This document shows positions 33,947-42,390 of a stretch of DNA of 64,000 nt, piece by piece. The position numbers and the translations under genes are program-made. The notes under the pieces were generated by a model, which did no database searches, was not told the origin of the DNA, and saw only the letters and a list, made by a program, of their open reading frames with translations. The stretch's first letter is position 1. Every line of letters starts with the position of its first letter. Origin of the DNA: UBA12191 sp964422295 (GTDB taxonomy: Bacteria; Planctomycetota; UBA8108; UBA1146); the NCBI GenBank assembly GCA_964422295.1, contig CAYRAM010000015.1, positions 8,703-72,702 of the forward strand, in the 5' to 3' direction.

Positions 33947-33970
33947 ATACTATTTTAGTGGAGACTAAAA
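33947..33970 (-). promoter_or_regulatory. DtxR-type operator next to a -10 element of the metal transporter operon
   Basis: TTTTAGT (33953-33959), GGAG spacer, ACTAAAA (33964-33970) is a perfect 18-bp inverted repeat. On the minus strand it lies immediately upstream of a TAGTAT (-10-like, 33952-33947), in the spot where a repressor would block RNA polymerase. The half-site TTAG/CTAA resembles known DtxR-family boxes. The regulator is probably the gene at 28968. Confidence 0.6.
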
Positions 33971-34050
33971 CAGGGGCCCTTGATTCTGCCTTTTCTGTCG
34001 CAAATGTCATGAAAGTTGGTAATATTATCGGTATATACAAGTAATTCACC

Positions 34051-34064
34051 TGTCATGCATGACA
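34051..34064 (+). promoter_or_regulatory. Perfect 14-bp palindrome upstream of the beta-helix gene
   Basis: TGTCATGCATGACA is fully symmetric and lies 40 bases before the gene start; the half-site TGTCATG recurs at 34005-34011. Possibly a dimeric activator or repressor site. No regulator assigned. Confidence 0.35.
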
Positions 34065-34103
34065 AGTTATCCAACAGGGCACCCCAGCGAGGAGAGCCCA
34101 AAG

Positions 34104-35747
34104 ATGATCGAATATGGAGGCCCGATGACGGCATCTCCCCTTATTTCTGGCCTGATGCGATCAGGACTCGTTCTGACATATTTGGTGCTGATCTCAAAGC
34201 CCGTTTTTTCTGTAGAGATACTTGTACCTCAGGATGTTGCAAATATCCCTGCAGCTGTGGAGCTCGCAGCGAACGGGGATGAGATCGTCGTCTCTCCGGG
34301 TGATTGGTCAGGCCCGATCGATTTTTTAGGGAAAAGCATCATCCTTCGATCGAGTGCAGGGCCAGATGTCACCCGGCTGGTGGGAACCGCCCAGGATTCT
34401 GTCGTAAAATTTGTTTCAGGTGAGAGTTCTCTGGCGATCCTCGATGGATTTTCCATTCACTCAGGCGGTGGCGCAGTCACTGCAAACGGTATTTGTGGCG
34501 GTGGAATTCTGATTCTTAATTCAACACCGTTAATTCGCAATTGTGTCGTCGAGGATAACTCAGCGGCATCGGGCGCAGGAATTCATATCGAAGGCCCCAC
34601 TTTTGGAGTTGTGAATCTCGAAAGTGTCACTGTTCGAAACAACTCAGCGGATGATTTCGGTGGAGGGATTGCTCTCGTCAATAACGCAGAACTCTCCATG
34701 GTAGATTGTGTCGTCGCAGATAATTATGCAGTGGTGGTTACCGGTGGAATCCAATGCGAGGCAAGTACTCTCACCGCCATAGGGTGCACAATTTCCGGGA
34801 ATACATCGAACCTGGCAGTGGGGGGAGTATGGATCTTCCTCGATTCAGAGGCGCAGTTCGTTGATTCCCTGATAGAAAATAATACCTCGCCCATCTCAGG
34901 GGGAGGAATTGTGATCTCTGACCTGGCTCGTGCGACGTTGGAAGGTTGCCTGTTCAGGGGCAACTCCGGTGGCAGTGCTGGTGGAGGAGTGATGATCGAT
35001 TCCGGATCGGATCAGGAAAATCAGGTGATTCGCGGGTGCGTCTTCCACGACAACTATTCTATGAATGGTGGCGCCCATTTGGCCATCAGTTTCAATCCGG
35101 TGAGTTTGACGATCGAAAAGTGCACCTTTGGCCTCACGGCTGTGGGCAGCGGATCCGCAATCAGCGTCAACAATGGAACTCCAGACGCAGTCTCGATCGA
35201 TTCGAGTGTTGTGTTCCCGGGTCCCGTGAGTTCAATCGATGCGATTCCCGGATCCACCTTGGTGCAATACTCCTGTGTCGAAGGTCTTCAAGGCTTATCC
35301 GTCACAGCCATCGATTCCATCGAGATCGACCCGCTCTTTTCCGATCCTGCGAATGGTGATTACACTCTCGATCCGGCATCCCCCTGCATCAACAATGGAA
35401 ATCCACTGTTGCCACTGGATCCCGATGGCACCATCACGGATATGGGGGCACTCGGCCTTGCGCCTGTTCCCGTGCCCAATTTCCGCAGAGGGGATGTGGA
35501 TTTTTCCGGAACAGCCAACATTGGAGATGCGATCCAGATACTGGCTTACCTCTTTGGATCAGGAGCCGTCACACCGCTCTGTGACGATGCATTGGATTGC
35601 AATGATGATGGGGCACTCAATTTGGCGGATGCCATCAGCTTACTGGCTACCCTCTTTGTTTCAGGGGATCCATTGCCGATGCCTTATCTCGAGTGCGGGC
35701 CAGATCCGACCGACGATGGTCTCACTTGCAATTCGGATTGCCCCTGA
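34104..35747 (+). CDS. Secreted right-handed beta-helix protein with dockerin-like tail
   Basis: A 547-aa exported protein. After a signal segment (MRSGLVLTYLVLISKPVFSV) it has about 14 short repeats typical of parallel beta-helix proteins (NSTPLIRNCVVEDNSAASGAG, SLIENNTSPISGGG and similar), from about residue 55 to 400, often used to bind or cleave polysaccharide. The end has DIGDA-type dockerin loops (GDVDFSGTANIGDAI, DCNDDGALNLADAI) and the tail LECGPDPTDDGLTCNSDCP. No catalytic residues can be assigned. Start ATG 34104 has GAGGAG nine bases ahead; ATG 34125 is also possible. Divergent from the metal transporter operon. Confidence 0.82.
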   Translation: MIEYGGPMTASPLISGLMRSGLVLTYLVLISKPVFSVEILVPQDVANIPAAVELAANGDEIVVSPGDWSGPIDFLGKSIILRSSAGPDVTRLVGTAQDSVVKFVSGESSLAILDGFSIHSGGGAVTANGICGGGILILNSTPLIRNCVVEDNSAASGAGIHIEGPTFGVVNLESVTVRNNSADDFGGGIALVNNAELSMVDCVVADNYAVVVTGGIQCEASTLTAIGCTISGNTSNLAVGGVWIFLDSEAQFVDSLIENNTSPISGGGIVISDLARATLEGCLFRGNSGGSAGGGVMIDSGSDQENQVIRGCVFHDNYSMNGGAHLAISFNPVSLTIEKCTFGLTAVGSGSAISVNNGTPDAVSIDSSVVFPGPVSSIDAIPGSTLVQYSCVEGLQGLSVTAIDSIEIDPLFSDPANGDYTLDPASPCINNGNPLLPLDPDGTITDMGALGLAPVPVPNFRRGDVDFSGTANIGDAIQILAYLFGSGAVTPLCDDALDCNDDGALNLADAISLLATLFVSGDPLPMPYLECGPDPTDDGLTCNSDCP

Positions 35748-35836
35748 CCGCTTCAAGGTCCGCTCTTGACCCGGGATCGATCTGGACGGAAACTCTGCCC
35801 CTGTGAGCCCTTTCCGGGCTCTTGAAGGGCGGGGGT

Positions 35837-36757
35837 TTGGCAAAGATTTTGGAACTCAATGCCACCATCGAAGAGCGCGAGGATTTTTCTGACGAATTGG
35901 CCATCTTCAAGGTACGCCTCGATGAATCCCTCCCAGAGGGTGCTTGGTTCGTCCCTGGCCAATACATGGTCATCGGAGTCAATAACACTGAAGATCCGGA
36001 CCTCGGTGGTGTTCAAAGGCCGATGTCGATCGCATCCGAACCTGCACAAAGGAACCATGTCGAGTTCTACATTCGACGAGTGGGAAAACCGGAATCCAAA
36101 AACCCTCTGACGCACAGCCTGTTTCGACTTCGTGAAGGGGAGAGGGTGTTTCTGAGACCCAAACCCAAGGGGCACTTCACAATCCCGGGGACTGTCGGGG
36201 ATGATGATTCACGTTGGCGGATTCTCGTCAGTGCAGGGACCGGGCTGGCCCCCTTTGTTTCAATCGTCAGAGATGATTTGACGCATGGTCGGGAATTGAC
36301 CCGGACGTGCATCATTCACGGCGCATCACGCCCGGGTGATCTCGGTTACAGAACAGAACTGGAATCCCTCGCTGAAAATCATGGCCTCGTCTATCTGCCG
36401 ACGGTCAGCCGACCGGCAGATCATCCTGACTGGGCTGGATTGCAAGGGCGAGCGGAAGATCGCTTTTTGCCAGATGCCATGGAAGTTCTCGAAGATCGTA
36501 TGGGATTGTCTCCGGGCACTCTTGGACCTGACCTCGCAGTGGTCTTGGTGTGCGGACTCCAGGGGACAATTGGTGAATCACTGACGCGATTGGCAAAGCG
36601 TGGCTTCGTGCCGGCGGAGAAAAAAATCCGCAAAAAGTTGGAGATTCCAGATTCGCTTCCCGGTTCATTTTTCTTTGAACAGTATGATTCTGATCCGGTG
36701 ATCGACCTCGAAAATGAGTCCCTTATTCAGGAATTGAAAACGGACTTGGGCCTCTAA
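35837..36757 (+). CDS. Ferredoxin/flavodoxin-NADP+ reductase-family flavoprotein
   Basis: A 306-aa FAD-dependent oxidoreductase. The FAD-binding motif RPMSIASEP (about residues 63-71) stands for the usual RxYS, and the NADP-binding start ILVSAGTGLAPFVSIVRDDL (about 135-154) is typical, with LVCGLQGTIGESLTRLAKRGF toward the end equivalent to the CGxxxMxxxV region. The start is likely TTG 35837 behind GGCGGGGG; an upstream TTG at 35822 is less likely. The partner could be a ferredoxin or flavodoxin. A small GC hairpin at 35805-35821 lies between it and the beta-helix gene but lacks a T-run. Confidence 0.83.
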   Translation: MAKILELNATIEEREDFSDELAIFKVRLDESLPEGAWFVPGQYMVIGVNNTEDPDLGGVQRPMSIASEPAQRNHVEFYIRRVGKPESKNPLTHSLFRLREGERVFLRPKPKGHFTIPGTVGDDDSRWRILVSAGTGLAPFVSIVRDDLTHGRELTRTCIIHGASRPGDLGYRTELESLAENHGLVYLPTVSRPADHPDWAGLQGRAEDRFLPDAMEVLEDRMGLSPGTLGPDLAVVLVCGLQGTIGESLTRLAKRGFVPAEKKIRKKLEIPDSLPGSFFFEQYDSDPVIDLENESLIQELKTDLGL

Positions 36758-36815
36758 TTGGCGTGTTAAACTCTGGATATGATGGCTTGGCTTGTGGAAG
36801 ATATCTGCGGAAGAA

Positions 36816-39800
36816 ATGAGCCCAATGTCCAACAATTCGTCTGAAAAATTGACTCTCCATCTGCACCATGGAAGTGAATCACGGCAGATTTCCACTGCCG
36901 GTGTCAGTAGCATTACCATCGGTCGCGCTGAAGATTGCACGATATGCCTCGATATTCCAAAGATCAGCAGAGTTCACGCTGAAATCAGAATCGATGGTTC
37001 CGACTTTCGTTTGATCGACAAGAGATCTTCCAATGGCACGTTTCTAAACGGGGACCAGATTGAAACTGCCCGGCTTCGCCCTGGAGATCGTATCGAAATT
37101 GGCGAAGCGGTGATCGAAGTAAAAGATGCCACTTCAGTGGCAGACAGGCCCAAGTCGGCAAGAAAGAAACCGCCGGGCTCACCGGCACCCAAAGTTCCTC
37201 GAACAAAAAAGCCTGCTGCTGTCGGACGCGGTGAAACCGGCCGTGAGCCTGAAAATGGAAATGCGACGCCGCTGCGACGAAGTTCGCCTTCATTGATCAA
37301 CAGGCTGGCAGATTTTTCACTGCTGTTGTTGCTGATCGTTCTCGTAGGCCTGGTGGCAAAGGAGTACTCCCAAGGCCCCAGAAAAGTCGTCAAAGAAGTG
37401 CAACCTGACACGGTTACCGCTCCCATCGATGGAGAAGTCACCGAGATCGCCCGCCCGCTCGACGATGGAGAAGTCTCCCTCAAACTCCTCGAGCAGGAGA
37501 TGGCAGCGGGAGAATTGGGGTGGGATGCCATCGAGGGATTGCGTTCGATCGCCCGGAGGCAACCGGGGAGCAGGGCTGCGAAGACCTGTCTGGACCTGGC
37601 CGAGGCGCTCGAAGGCGTCAGAGGGACCACTCTCATCAGCCAACGAGAGTCCCTTGAGGAGTTGTTGACACCGATGGTCTTGAGGCGGGAATTCGGCGAA
37701 TCTTCACTGATCGCCCGCTTTCTTGCCAGGGCGGATTCGAGCCGCGAGGCGAACCGTTACTGGACGGAAAGGGCGGACCAGATTGGCAGGATGGCGCGGG
37801 CAGACCTTCGCCAGTTGGATGAGCAGGTGACAGGACTTCTCGATTTGAGGAGACCGGGAGAAGCCCTGCGTCTCGTTGCAGCCTCTCGCCAACGATACAG
37901 TGGTTTTCAGGAATTTGAGACGATGTTGTCGGACCTGGTCGAAGGGGTCGCCGACCTTAAATTGAAGGAGCCGCCGAGGAGAGTCAATGCGCCGCGAGAG
38001 TGGAGCGAGTTGCTCTCTCGATCTCGCAGATATCTGGAGGAGTGCCGCTACTCCGACCTTGCTCCCGTGCTGTACCGGGCTCTCTCTCTGGAGCTCCCTA
38101 CAACAGATCACATCCAGGCCCTCGAATTATTGGTCAAGGCCGGGGCTCTCACCGCAATGTTTGAAGAATTTATTGAAGGAGCCTCCGGAGGAGATGTGAC
38201 TGTGAAAATCTCCGGTTTCCCGATGCGGGTTCTTCGGGCAACCCGGGATGGCGTCGAGTTGGAAAGAGAGATCGCCGGTGGAAAGCAGACTTTGGAGAAG
38301 AGTTGGCTGGAGGTCACTTCGACCGACAAATCGGCCCTCTTCAGATCTGTTCCCCATTCCGTTGAAGGGGTCATGGGTCTGGTTTTTCTCGCTGAAGTGG
38401 CGGGGGACGATGACGGCTTTCACCGATCGTTGGTCAATTTGCACCGGAGAAAAAAAGGGGAAGGCCTGGCTGAAGCGATTCTGATGAAGTCGCGACCGGG
38501 AATCCCGCCGGGGTCAAAATTTGAAGAGTTTGACGGCCGACTGGTTACCAAACTTGAGAAGGAGAATCTGCTCGAGGAACGCCGATTGAAAAAAGAGCGT
38601 GAGCGTGAAGCGATTGCAGAAGCAAAGCGACTGCAAAAATCAAAGAAGATCGAAGTCATCGTCGCATACGCTCAACTATTGCGTGAGCAAGGGTCTTTCA
38701 GTCTGGCGGATCAAATGCTGAGGGAAGTGGTCGCCAAATCCGACGATGCGGAGCAATCTGCAGAAGCGAGAAGACTCCTCGCAGATCCCTACCTGGCACT
38801 GGTTCCACTCCGTGAAAGCGGGGATCCGAAAAATCGCATCGATCTGTTCATCTTGGGGGATGGCTACCAGGTGGACGACGATCAGCAATCCCAATTTCTG
38901 AATCATGCCAAAACGTGTGAGAGGCTGCTCTTCTCTGTGGATCCCTATCGGGAGTATGAGCAGTACTTCAATTGCTCGGCGGTTCATCTTCAATCGGTCG
39001 ACTTTGGAGTCTCCAGGGAACCCGGGGAGATCAATAAGGATACCCCCCTCGGTTGCCTCGTTCGCTATGACGTCTTGACTTCCAATGCAGGAAAGGTGTT
39101 CTCGATCACTGGTCGTCTTGGGGAAGCGGGGAAAGACCGCCAGACGGTCGTCATCGCCAATGACGTTGCGGGTGTTGCCACCGGTGGCGGGGGGGTGACC
39201 AGCTTGCCGAAGGGCGCGTTGGGCCTCGTCCACCACGAGGTTGGTCACTCCTTTGGCGGTTTGAATGATGAATACGACAATGAACCAGGCCAGGATCCGG
39301 ATAAGCAACCTCCTCCACCGAGAGATGCAATCGTTCCCACTCGACCGGGACCTCCCAACCTGATGCATGGCAGTGACAAGGCCGATGTGGCCTCGAAAGT
39401 GATTTGGCAAGAGTGGATCGATGCAGAGGATCGCTGGTGGAACAACAGCACCGTAGGTCTGTTTGAGGGGGGGGACCGCAAACCCTTCCACGTCTGGCGA
39501 CCCCAACTGTCGTGCATGATGAGAGATTTGAGTGGGTTCTGTGTCGTATGCATGGAACACATGGTGAAGCAGATCTATCGCAATGTCCGCCCCGTGGACA
39601 GAGTGGATCCGGAACCTGGAGAATTGGTGCTCGAAAAGGCGGATGAGGATGAAATCATCCTCAAAGTCTGGACGCTGCAACCTCGTACTCATGATCTGGA
39701 GGTGACGTGGAGAGTACTCTCCTATGGTCTCCAGAAGCCTGCGGGAGCGGGGGGGGAGCCCGCCACAGGTCAGACCGCCGTGAAAGACCAGCGACAGGGT

Positions 39801-39998
39801 GAACTCTGGAGGAGATCCCAAAGCGGACTCGATGCCAGCGGCAAGACGGTCCGTGCTGCCCAATTGAGAGCAAAAGATTTAGAGCCGGGTTGGCATCGCG
39901 TGCGTTGTTCCATCAAAGATCCGACCCCGTGGGTGCTGAGGGATGACGAAGGATTATTGAAGCAGGAATTGGAATGGTGGGTGGAAGTTCGACCCTGA
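36816..39998 (+). CDS. FHA domain - transmembrane - M64 peptidase fusion protein
   Basis: A 1060-aa multidomain protein. Residues about 10-105 form an FHA phosphothreonine-binding domain (SITIGRAEDCTICLDIPKISRVHAEI, SSNGTFLNG). A Pro/Lys-rich linker leads to a single membrane span near 165-183 (LLLLLIVLVGLVAKE). A long alpha-helical middle (200-690) is followed by an M64-type metallopeptidase with LGLVHHEVGHSFGGLNDEY near residue 805 (HExGHxxxxLxDEY) and a Cys cluster in LSCMMRDLSGFCVVCMEHM. So a cytosolic phospho-sensor is joined to a presumably periplasmic or external peptidase. Upstream 60 bases separate it from the reductase gene; a ParA-like gene follows at 79 bases. Confidence 0.85.
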   Translation: MSPMSNNSSEKLTLHLHHGSESRQISTAGVSSITIGRAEDCTICLDIPKISRVHAEIRIDGSDFRLIDKRSSNGTFLNGDQIETARLRPGDRIEIGEAVIEVKDATSVADRPKSARKKPPGSPAPKVPRTKKPAAVGRGETGREPENGNATPLRRSSPSLINRLADFSLLLLLIVLVGLVAKEYSQGPRKVVKEVQPDTVTAPIDGEVTEIARPLDDGEVSLKLLEQEMAAGELGWDAIEGLRSIARRQPGSRAAKTCLDLAEALEGVRGTTLISQRESLEELLTPMVLRREFGESSLIARFLARADSSREANRYWTERADQIGRMARADLRQLDEQVTGLLDLRRPGEALRLVAASRQRYSGFQEFETMLSDLVEGVADLKLKEPPRRVNAPREWSELLSRSRRYLEECRYSDLAPVLYRALSLELPTTDHIQALELLVKAGALTAMFEEFIEGASGGDVTVKISGFPMRVLRATRDGVELEREIAGGKQTLEKSWLEVTSTDKSALFRSVPHSVEGVMGLVFLAEVAGDDDGFHRSLVNLHRRKKGEGLAEAILMKSRPGIPPGSKFEEFDGRLVTKLEKENLLEERRLKKEREREAIAEAKRLQKSKKIEVIVAYAQLLREQGSFSLADQMLREVVAKSDDAEQSAEARRLLADPYLALVPLRESGDPKNRIDLFILGDGYQVDDDQQSQFLNHAKTCERLLFSVDPYREYEQYFNCSAVHLQSVDFGVSREPGEINKDTPLGCLVRYDVLTSNAGKVFSITGRLGEAGKDRQTVVIANDVAGVATGGGGVTSLPKGALGLVHHEVGHSFGGLNDEYDNEPGQDPDKQPPPPRDAIVPTRPGPPNLMHGSDKADVASKVIWQEWIDAEDRWWNNSTVGLFEGGDRKPFHVWRPQLSCMMRDLSGFCVVCMEHMVKQIYRNVRPVDRVDPEPGELVLEKADEDEIILKVWTLQPRTHDLEVTWRVLSYGLQKPAGAGGEPATGQTAVKDQRQGELWRRSQSGLDASGKTVRAAQLRAKDLEPGWHRVRCSIKDPTPWVLRDDEGLLKQELEWWVEVRP

Positions 39999-40076
39999 TG
40001 GCACCATGATGCCATCGTGCCGCCCGCGAAGCCCTTCACAGGGGTTCTCACCTCATCTGTGAAAAGAGGTCTGCCT

Positions 40077-40907
40077 GTGTCAGAACTGAAGACCATCGCT
40101 ATCACCAGCGGCAAAGGGGGCGTTGGAAAAACCCATCTTTCTGTGGCAGCGAGTATCGAATGGGCCCGCCGTGGACAACGGGTCATCCTTGTCGATATCG
40201 ATCTGAACACCGCCAATGCCCACATCTACCTCTCGGTCAAAGATCCCCGTTGGACTCTCAGAGATGTCTTGGAGAAGAATTGCTCATTGGAACAGGCGCT
40301 TATCGAGATTCCTGAAAGTTTCTGGGGAGGTGGGAAGAGTTCCCCTGGTGGATCCCTCCACCTGCTGGCGGGTTCCATGGACGCCACAGATTTGCTGGGA
40401 ATGTCGATTCAGGATCATCGGCGATTGCAGGGACTTCTGAACGGGTACGCAGAGCAGGCAGATATTCTGGTATTCGATACCGGTGCCGGGATCGACCATA
40501 ATTTGTTGCTTTGTTGTGATTACTGCGAAGAGGTGCTGGTCGTCACCAATTCGGAGGCTTCCTCCAGATCGGATGCCCTCAATGTCTTGATCTGTCTCAG
40601 CGTTCTCGACCGGCCGCCGTCACGTTGGCTGATTCCCAATATCGTCGAAGACCAAGTGCAAGGGAGAAGGCTCTTCGATCACTTTCAAAAGGAAACAGGT
40701 GACTCGGAGTTGAAGTGGGCCGGTGCCATTCGGGATGATGCCTCTCTCAAGGAGGCTGCCATCGTTGGGAGATTGGTGTCCATCGAAGAGCCGGGATCCA
40801 TCGCTTCGGTGGATATCAGAAGTATTGCAACAGTGGTACTCGATCAGTTTGTGGAAGAGACCGATGGTGACTTTATCAGCAGGATCGATGACATCATCGG
40901 CGGATGA
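40077..40907 (+). CDS. MinD/ParA-family P-loop ATPase
   Basis: Deviant Walker A ATPase of 276 aa, reading TIAITSGKGGVGKTHLSVAA, then VILVDIDLNTANAHIYL and DILVFDTGAGID. This is the FlhG/MinD type that positions cell-surface or division machinery. The GTG at 40077 has GAGG seven bases upstream; an upstream GTG at 40017 is in frame but starts with a non-family segment. It has no C-terminal amphipathic helix that I can see clearly. Neither minC/minE nor flagellar genes are near. Confidence 0.85.
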   Translation: MSELKTIAITSGKGGVGKTHLSVAASIEWARRGQRVILVDIDLNTANAHIYLSVKDPRWTLRDVLEKNCSLEQALIEIPESFWGGGKSSPGGSLHLLAGSMDATDLLGMSIQDHRRLQGLLNGYAEQADILVFDTGAGIDHNLLLCCDYCEEVLVVTNSEASSRSDALNVLICLSVLDRPPSRWLIPNIVEDQVQGRRLFDHFQKETGDSELKWAGAIRDDASLKEAAIVGRLVSIEEPGSIASVDIRSIATVVLDQFVEETDGDFISRIDDIIGG

Positions 40908-40956
40908 ACTTGGCATAGTGGCGATGGAATTTTAAAGAACGCCGATTCGAATCAGC

Positions 40957-40989
40957 CAAAAAAATTCCAGTGCGGGATCGCACTGGAAT
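40957..40989 (-). terminator. Rho-independent terminator of rpmH
   Basis: On the minus strand, ATTCCAGTGCG (40989-40979) and CGCACTGGAAT (40974-40964) form a perfect 11-bp stem with a four-base loop, followed by a run of seven T. Located 24 bases after the rpmH stop. Confidence 0.9.
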
Positions 40990-41012
40990 CAAATTCAAAA
41001 ACTGTTCGGGTT

Positions 41013-41150
41013 TTATCCCCAAGCCGTGAGACGGCAGGTTCCCTTGCGGCGGCGTGCATTGATCTGTTTGCGGCCGGCTTTGGTCTTCATGCGAGCACGG
41101 AATCCCTGACGCTTGCGCTTGATTCCGCTCTTTCTGATCCTGACCTTCAT
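41013..41150 (-). CDS. rpmH: 50S ribosomal protein L34
   Basis: A 45-aa basic protein, MKVRIRKSGIKRKRQGFRAR at the start, with the L34 signature KRKRQGFRARMKTKAGRKQINARRRKG. The first residues differ from the common MKRTFQPS form. The start is ATG 41150 after GGAGG. L34 is normally followed by rnpA and often lies near dnaA; neither is present here, and the gene stands alone between its own promoter and terminator. Confidence 0.96.
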   Translation of the reverse strand: MKVRIRKSGIKRKRQGFRARMKTKAGRKQINARRRKGTCRLTAWG

Positions 41151-41181
41151 TATTCCTCCGTGGGTTTTTAACCGAACCGGG

Positions 41182-41210
41182 AGTCTATCGGTGTGGCCCT
41201 CGCGGTGCAA
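41182..41210 (-). promoter_or_regulatory. rpmH: Promoter of rpmH
   Basis: On the minus strand TTGCAC (41210-41205) and TAGACT (41187-41182) are 17 bases apart, about 32 bases before the rpmH start. Fits a sigma70-type promoter. Confidence 0.5.
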
Positions 41211-41244
41211 CGGGTTCCGCAGATTCGGGGGCCATAAAACCGGC

Positions 41245-42390
41245 TTATTTGCCTGATTGAGGTGTTTTTACGTTATTTTCCGGTACCAAGATCTGCACCC
41301 TCCACCGTGTTTCCAGGCTGTGGCTCAGGGTGAACTCACGCTCGATAGCGGGGCTCTGACGACTGAAAATCATCATTTGTCGGGGTTTGAATCCGGTGTT
41401 TGCGGAAAAGATCTCGAATCCCGATCCCCATCGACCGTGGTGGAGGTAAATCGTGGAGTCTTTCCACGGATGGTGTCCGTGATTACTGGATCCGCTTCCG
41501 CCACCCCCGAAGGAACCCATCGAATCATCGATCCCATCAGTCAGAGGTGGGGGTAACTGGAATGTATAGCTGCCTCCAGGTTGTGCGCTGAATTGGAATT
41601 GGCCGAGATCGGCTTGAAAGCTCTTTTCCACTGCTGAATCGAAGACCAGTTTCAGCGAGGATGCTCCCGCAGGGAGAGAGAGTTGCAATTGCCGCAAATC
41701 CTCATCCTTGGATTCTTCCGTGCTCTTTGATTCGGCATTTTTTTGAAATGGAATCCAGTGGTGCCTGCCCAGGTCGCGGATCTTCAGTTTTCGCCATCGG
41801 ACCTGCAGCGGTTCAGTTTGACCTGCTCCAACTCCATGAACCTGAAGGCCGATGACTCCCTGCAACCGATTGCCACAGTAGGTTTTTGCGGCAGGAACTC
41901 CATTGAGCCAGGTTTCGATCAGGGCACCTTTGGCGATGACGCGCACATGGTTCCATTCGTCGATGTCATGTGCTGCGATCGCTTGTGGATTTTTCGAGAG
42001 ATCACAGAGCCAACCTCGGTCCCCCTCTTCGAAGATACCGGCAGTCCAGAATCGTTTTCGTTCATCGTCCATATCAATTTCTATCTGGCAGCCCTGCATT
42101 CGATTCTTGTTCACCTCACTGCGGATCTGAACCCCCGCATTCAATTTGCTGTCGACCTTGAATTCATATTCGAACTCAAAGTCACCGTACTTCCTCTCGG
42201 TGACAAGAAAGGTATTGGGAGAGCCGGGGACGGTGGTTCCGGTGACGACCCCATCTTTGACAGTGTACGTGGCAGTGCCGCAGCAAACCTGCCAGCCGGA
42301 CAAGTCTTCAGGGGGAGTGAGATCCTGCCATGGAGAAGTGGGATCTGCACTCGGAGGCAGCGACAGCAGCAAGGTCAGAATGAAATTCAA
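41245..42390 (-). CDS. DUF1080 (3-keto-disaccharide hydrolase-like) exported protein
   Basis: A 381-aa protein with a short signal (MNFILTLLLSLPPSADP) and a DUF1080 lectin-like domain at about residues 20-205: LTPPEDLSGWQVCCG, GDFEFEYEFKVDSKLNAGVQIRS, NHVRVIAKGALIETWLNGV and GVIGLQVHGVGAGQTEPLQVRWRKLKIRDL are the family's strands. The second half is Gly/Ser-rich with no known domain. Predicted to act on or bind sugars outside the cytoplasm. TTG 42390 overlaps the end of the haem protein (TTGA). Confidence 0.86.
   Translation of the reverse strand: MNFILTLLLSLPPSADPTSPWQDLTPPEDLSGWQVCCGTATYTVKDGVVTGTTVPGSPNTFLVTERKYGDFEFEYEFKVDSKLNAGVQIRSEVNKNRMQGCQIEIDMDDERKRFWTAGIFEEGDRGWLCDLSKNPQAIAAHDIDEWNHVRVIAKGALIETWLNGVPAAKTYCGNRLQGVIGLQVHGVGAGQTEPLQVRWRKLKIRDLGRHHWIPFQKNAESKSTEESKDEDLRQLQLSLPAGASSLKLVFDSAVEKSFQADLGQFQFSAQPGGSYTFQLPPPLTDGIDDSMGSFGGGGSGSSNHGHHPWKDSTIYLHHGRWGSGFEIFSANTGFKPRQMMIFSRQSPAIEREFTLSHSLETRWRVQILVPENNVKTPQSGK

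Noticed and set aside
35805..35821. GAGCCC/GGGCTC hairpin as terminator after the beta-helix gene
   Set aside because: Only six pairs and no T-run; not convincing.
38676..39863. 395-codon minus-strand frame within the M64 peptidase gene
   Set aside because: Antisense to the conserved peptidase domain; translation has no recognisable motif.
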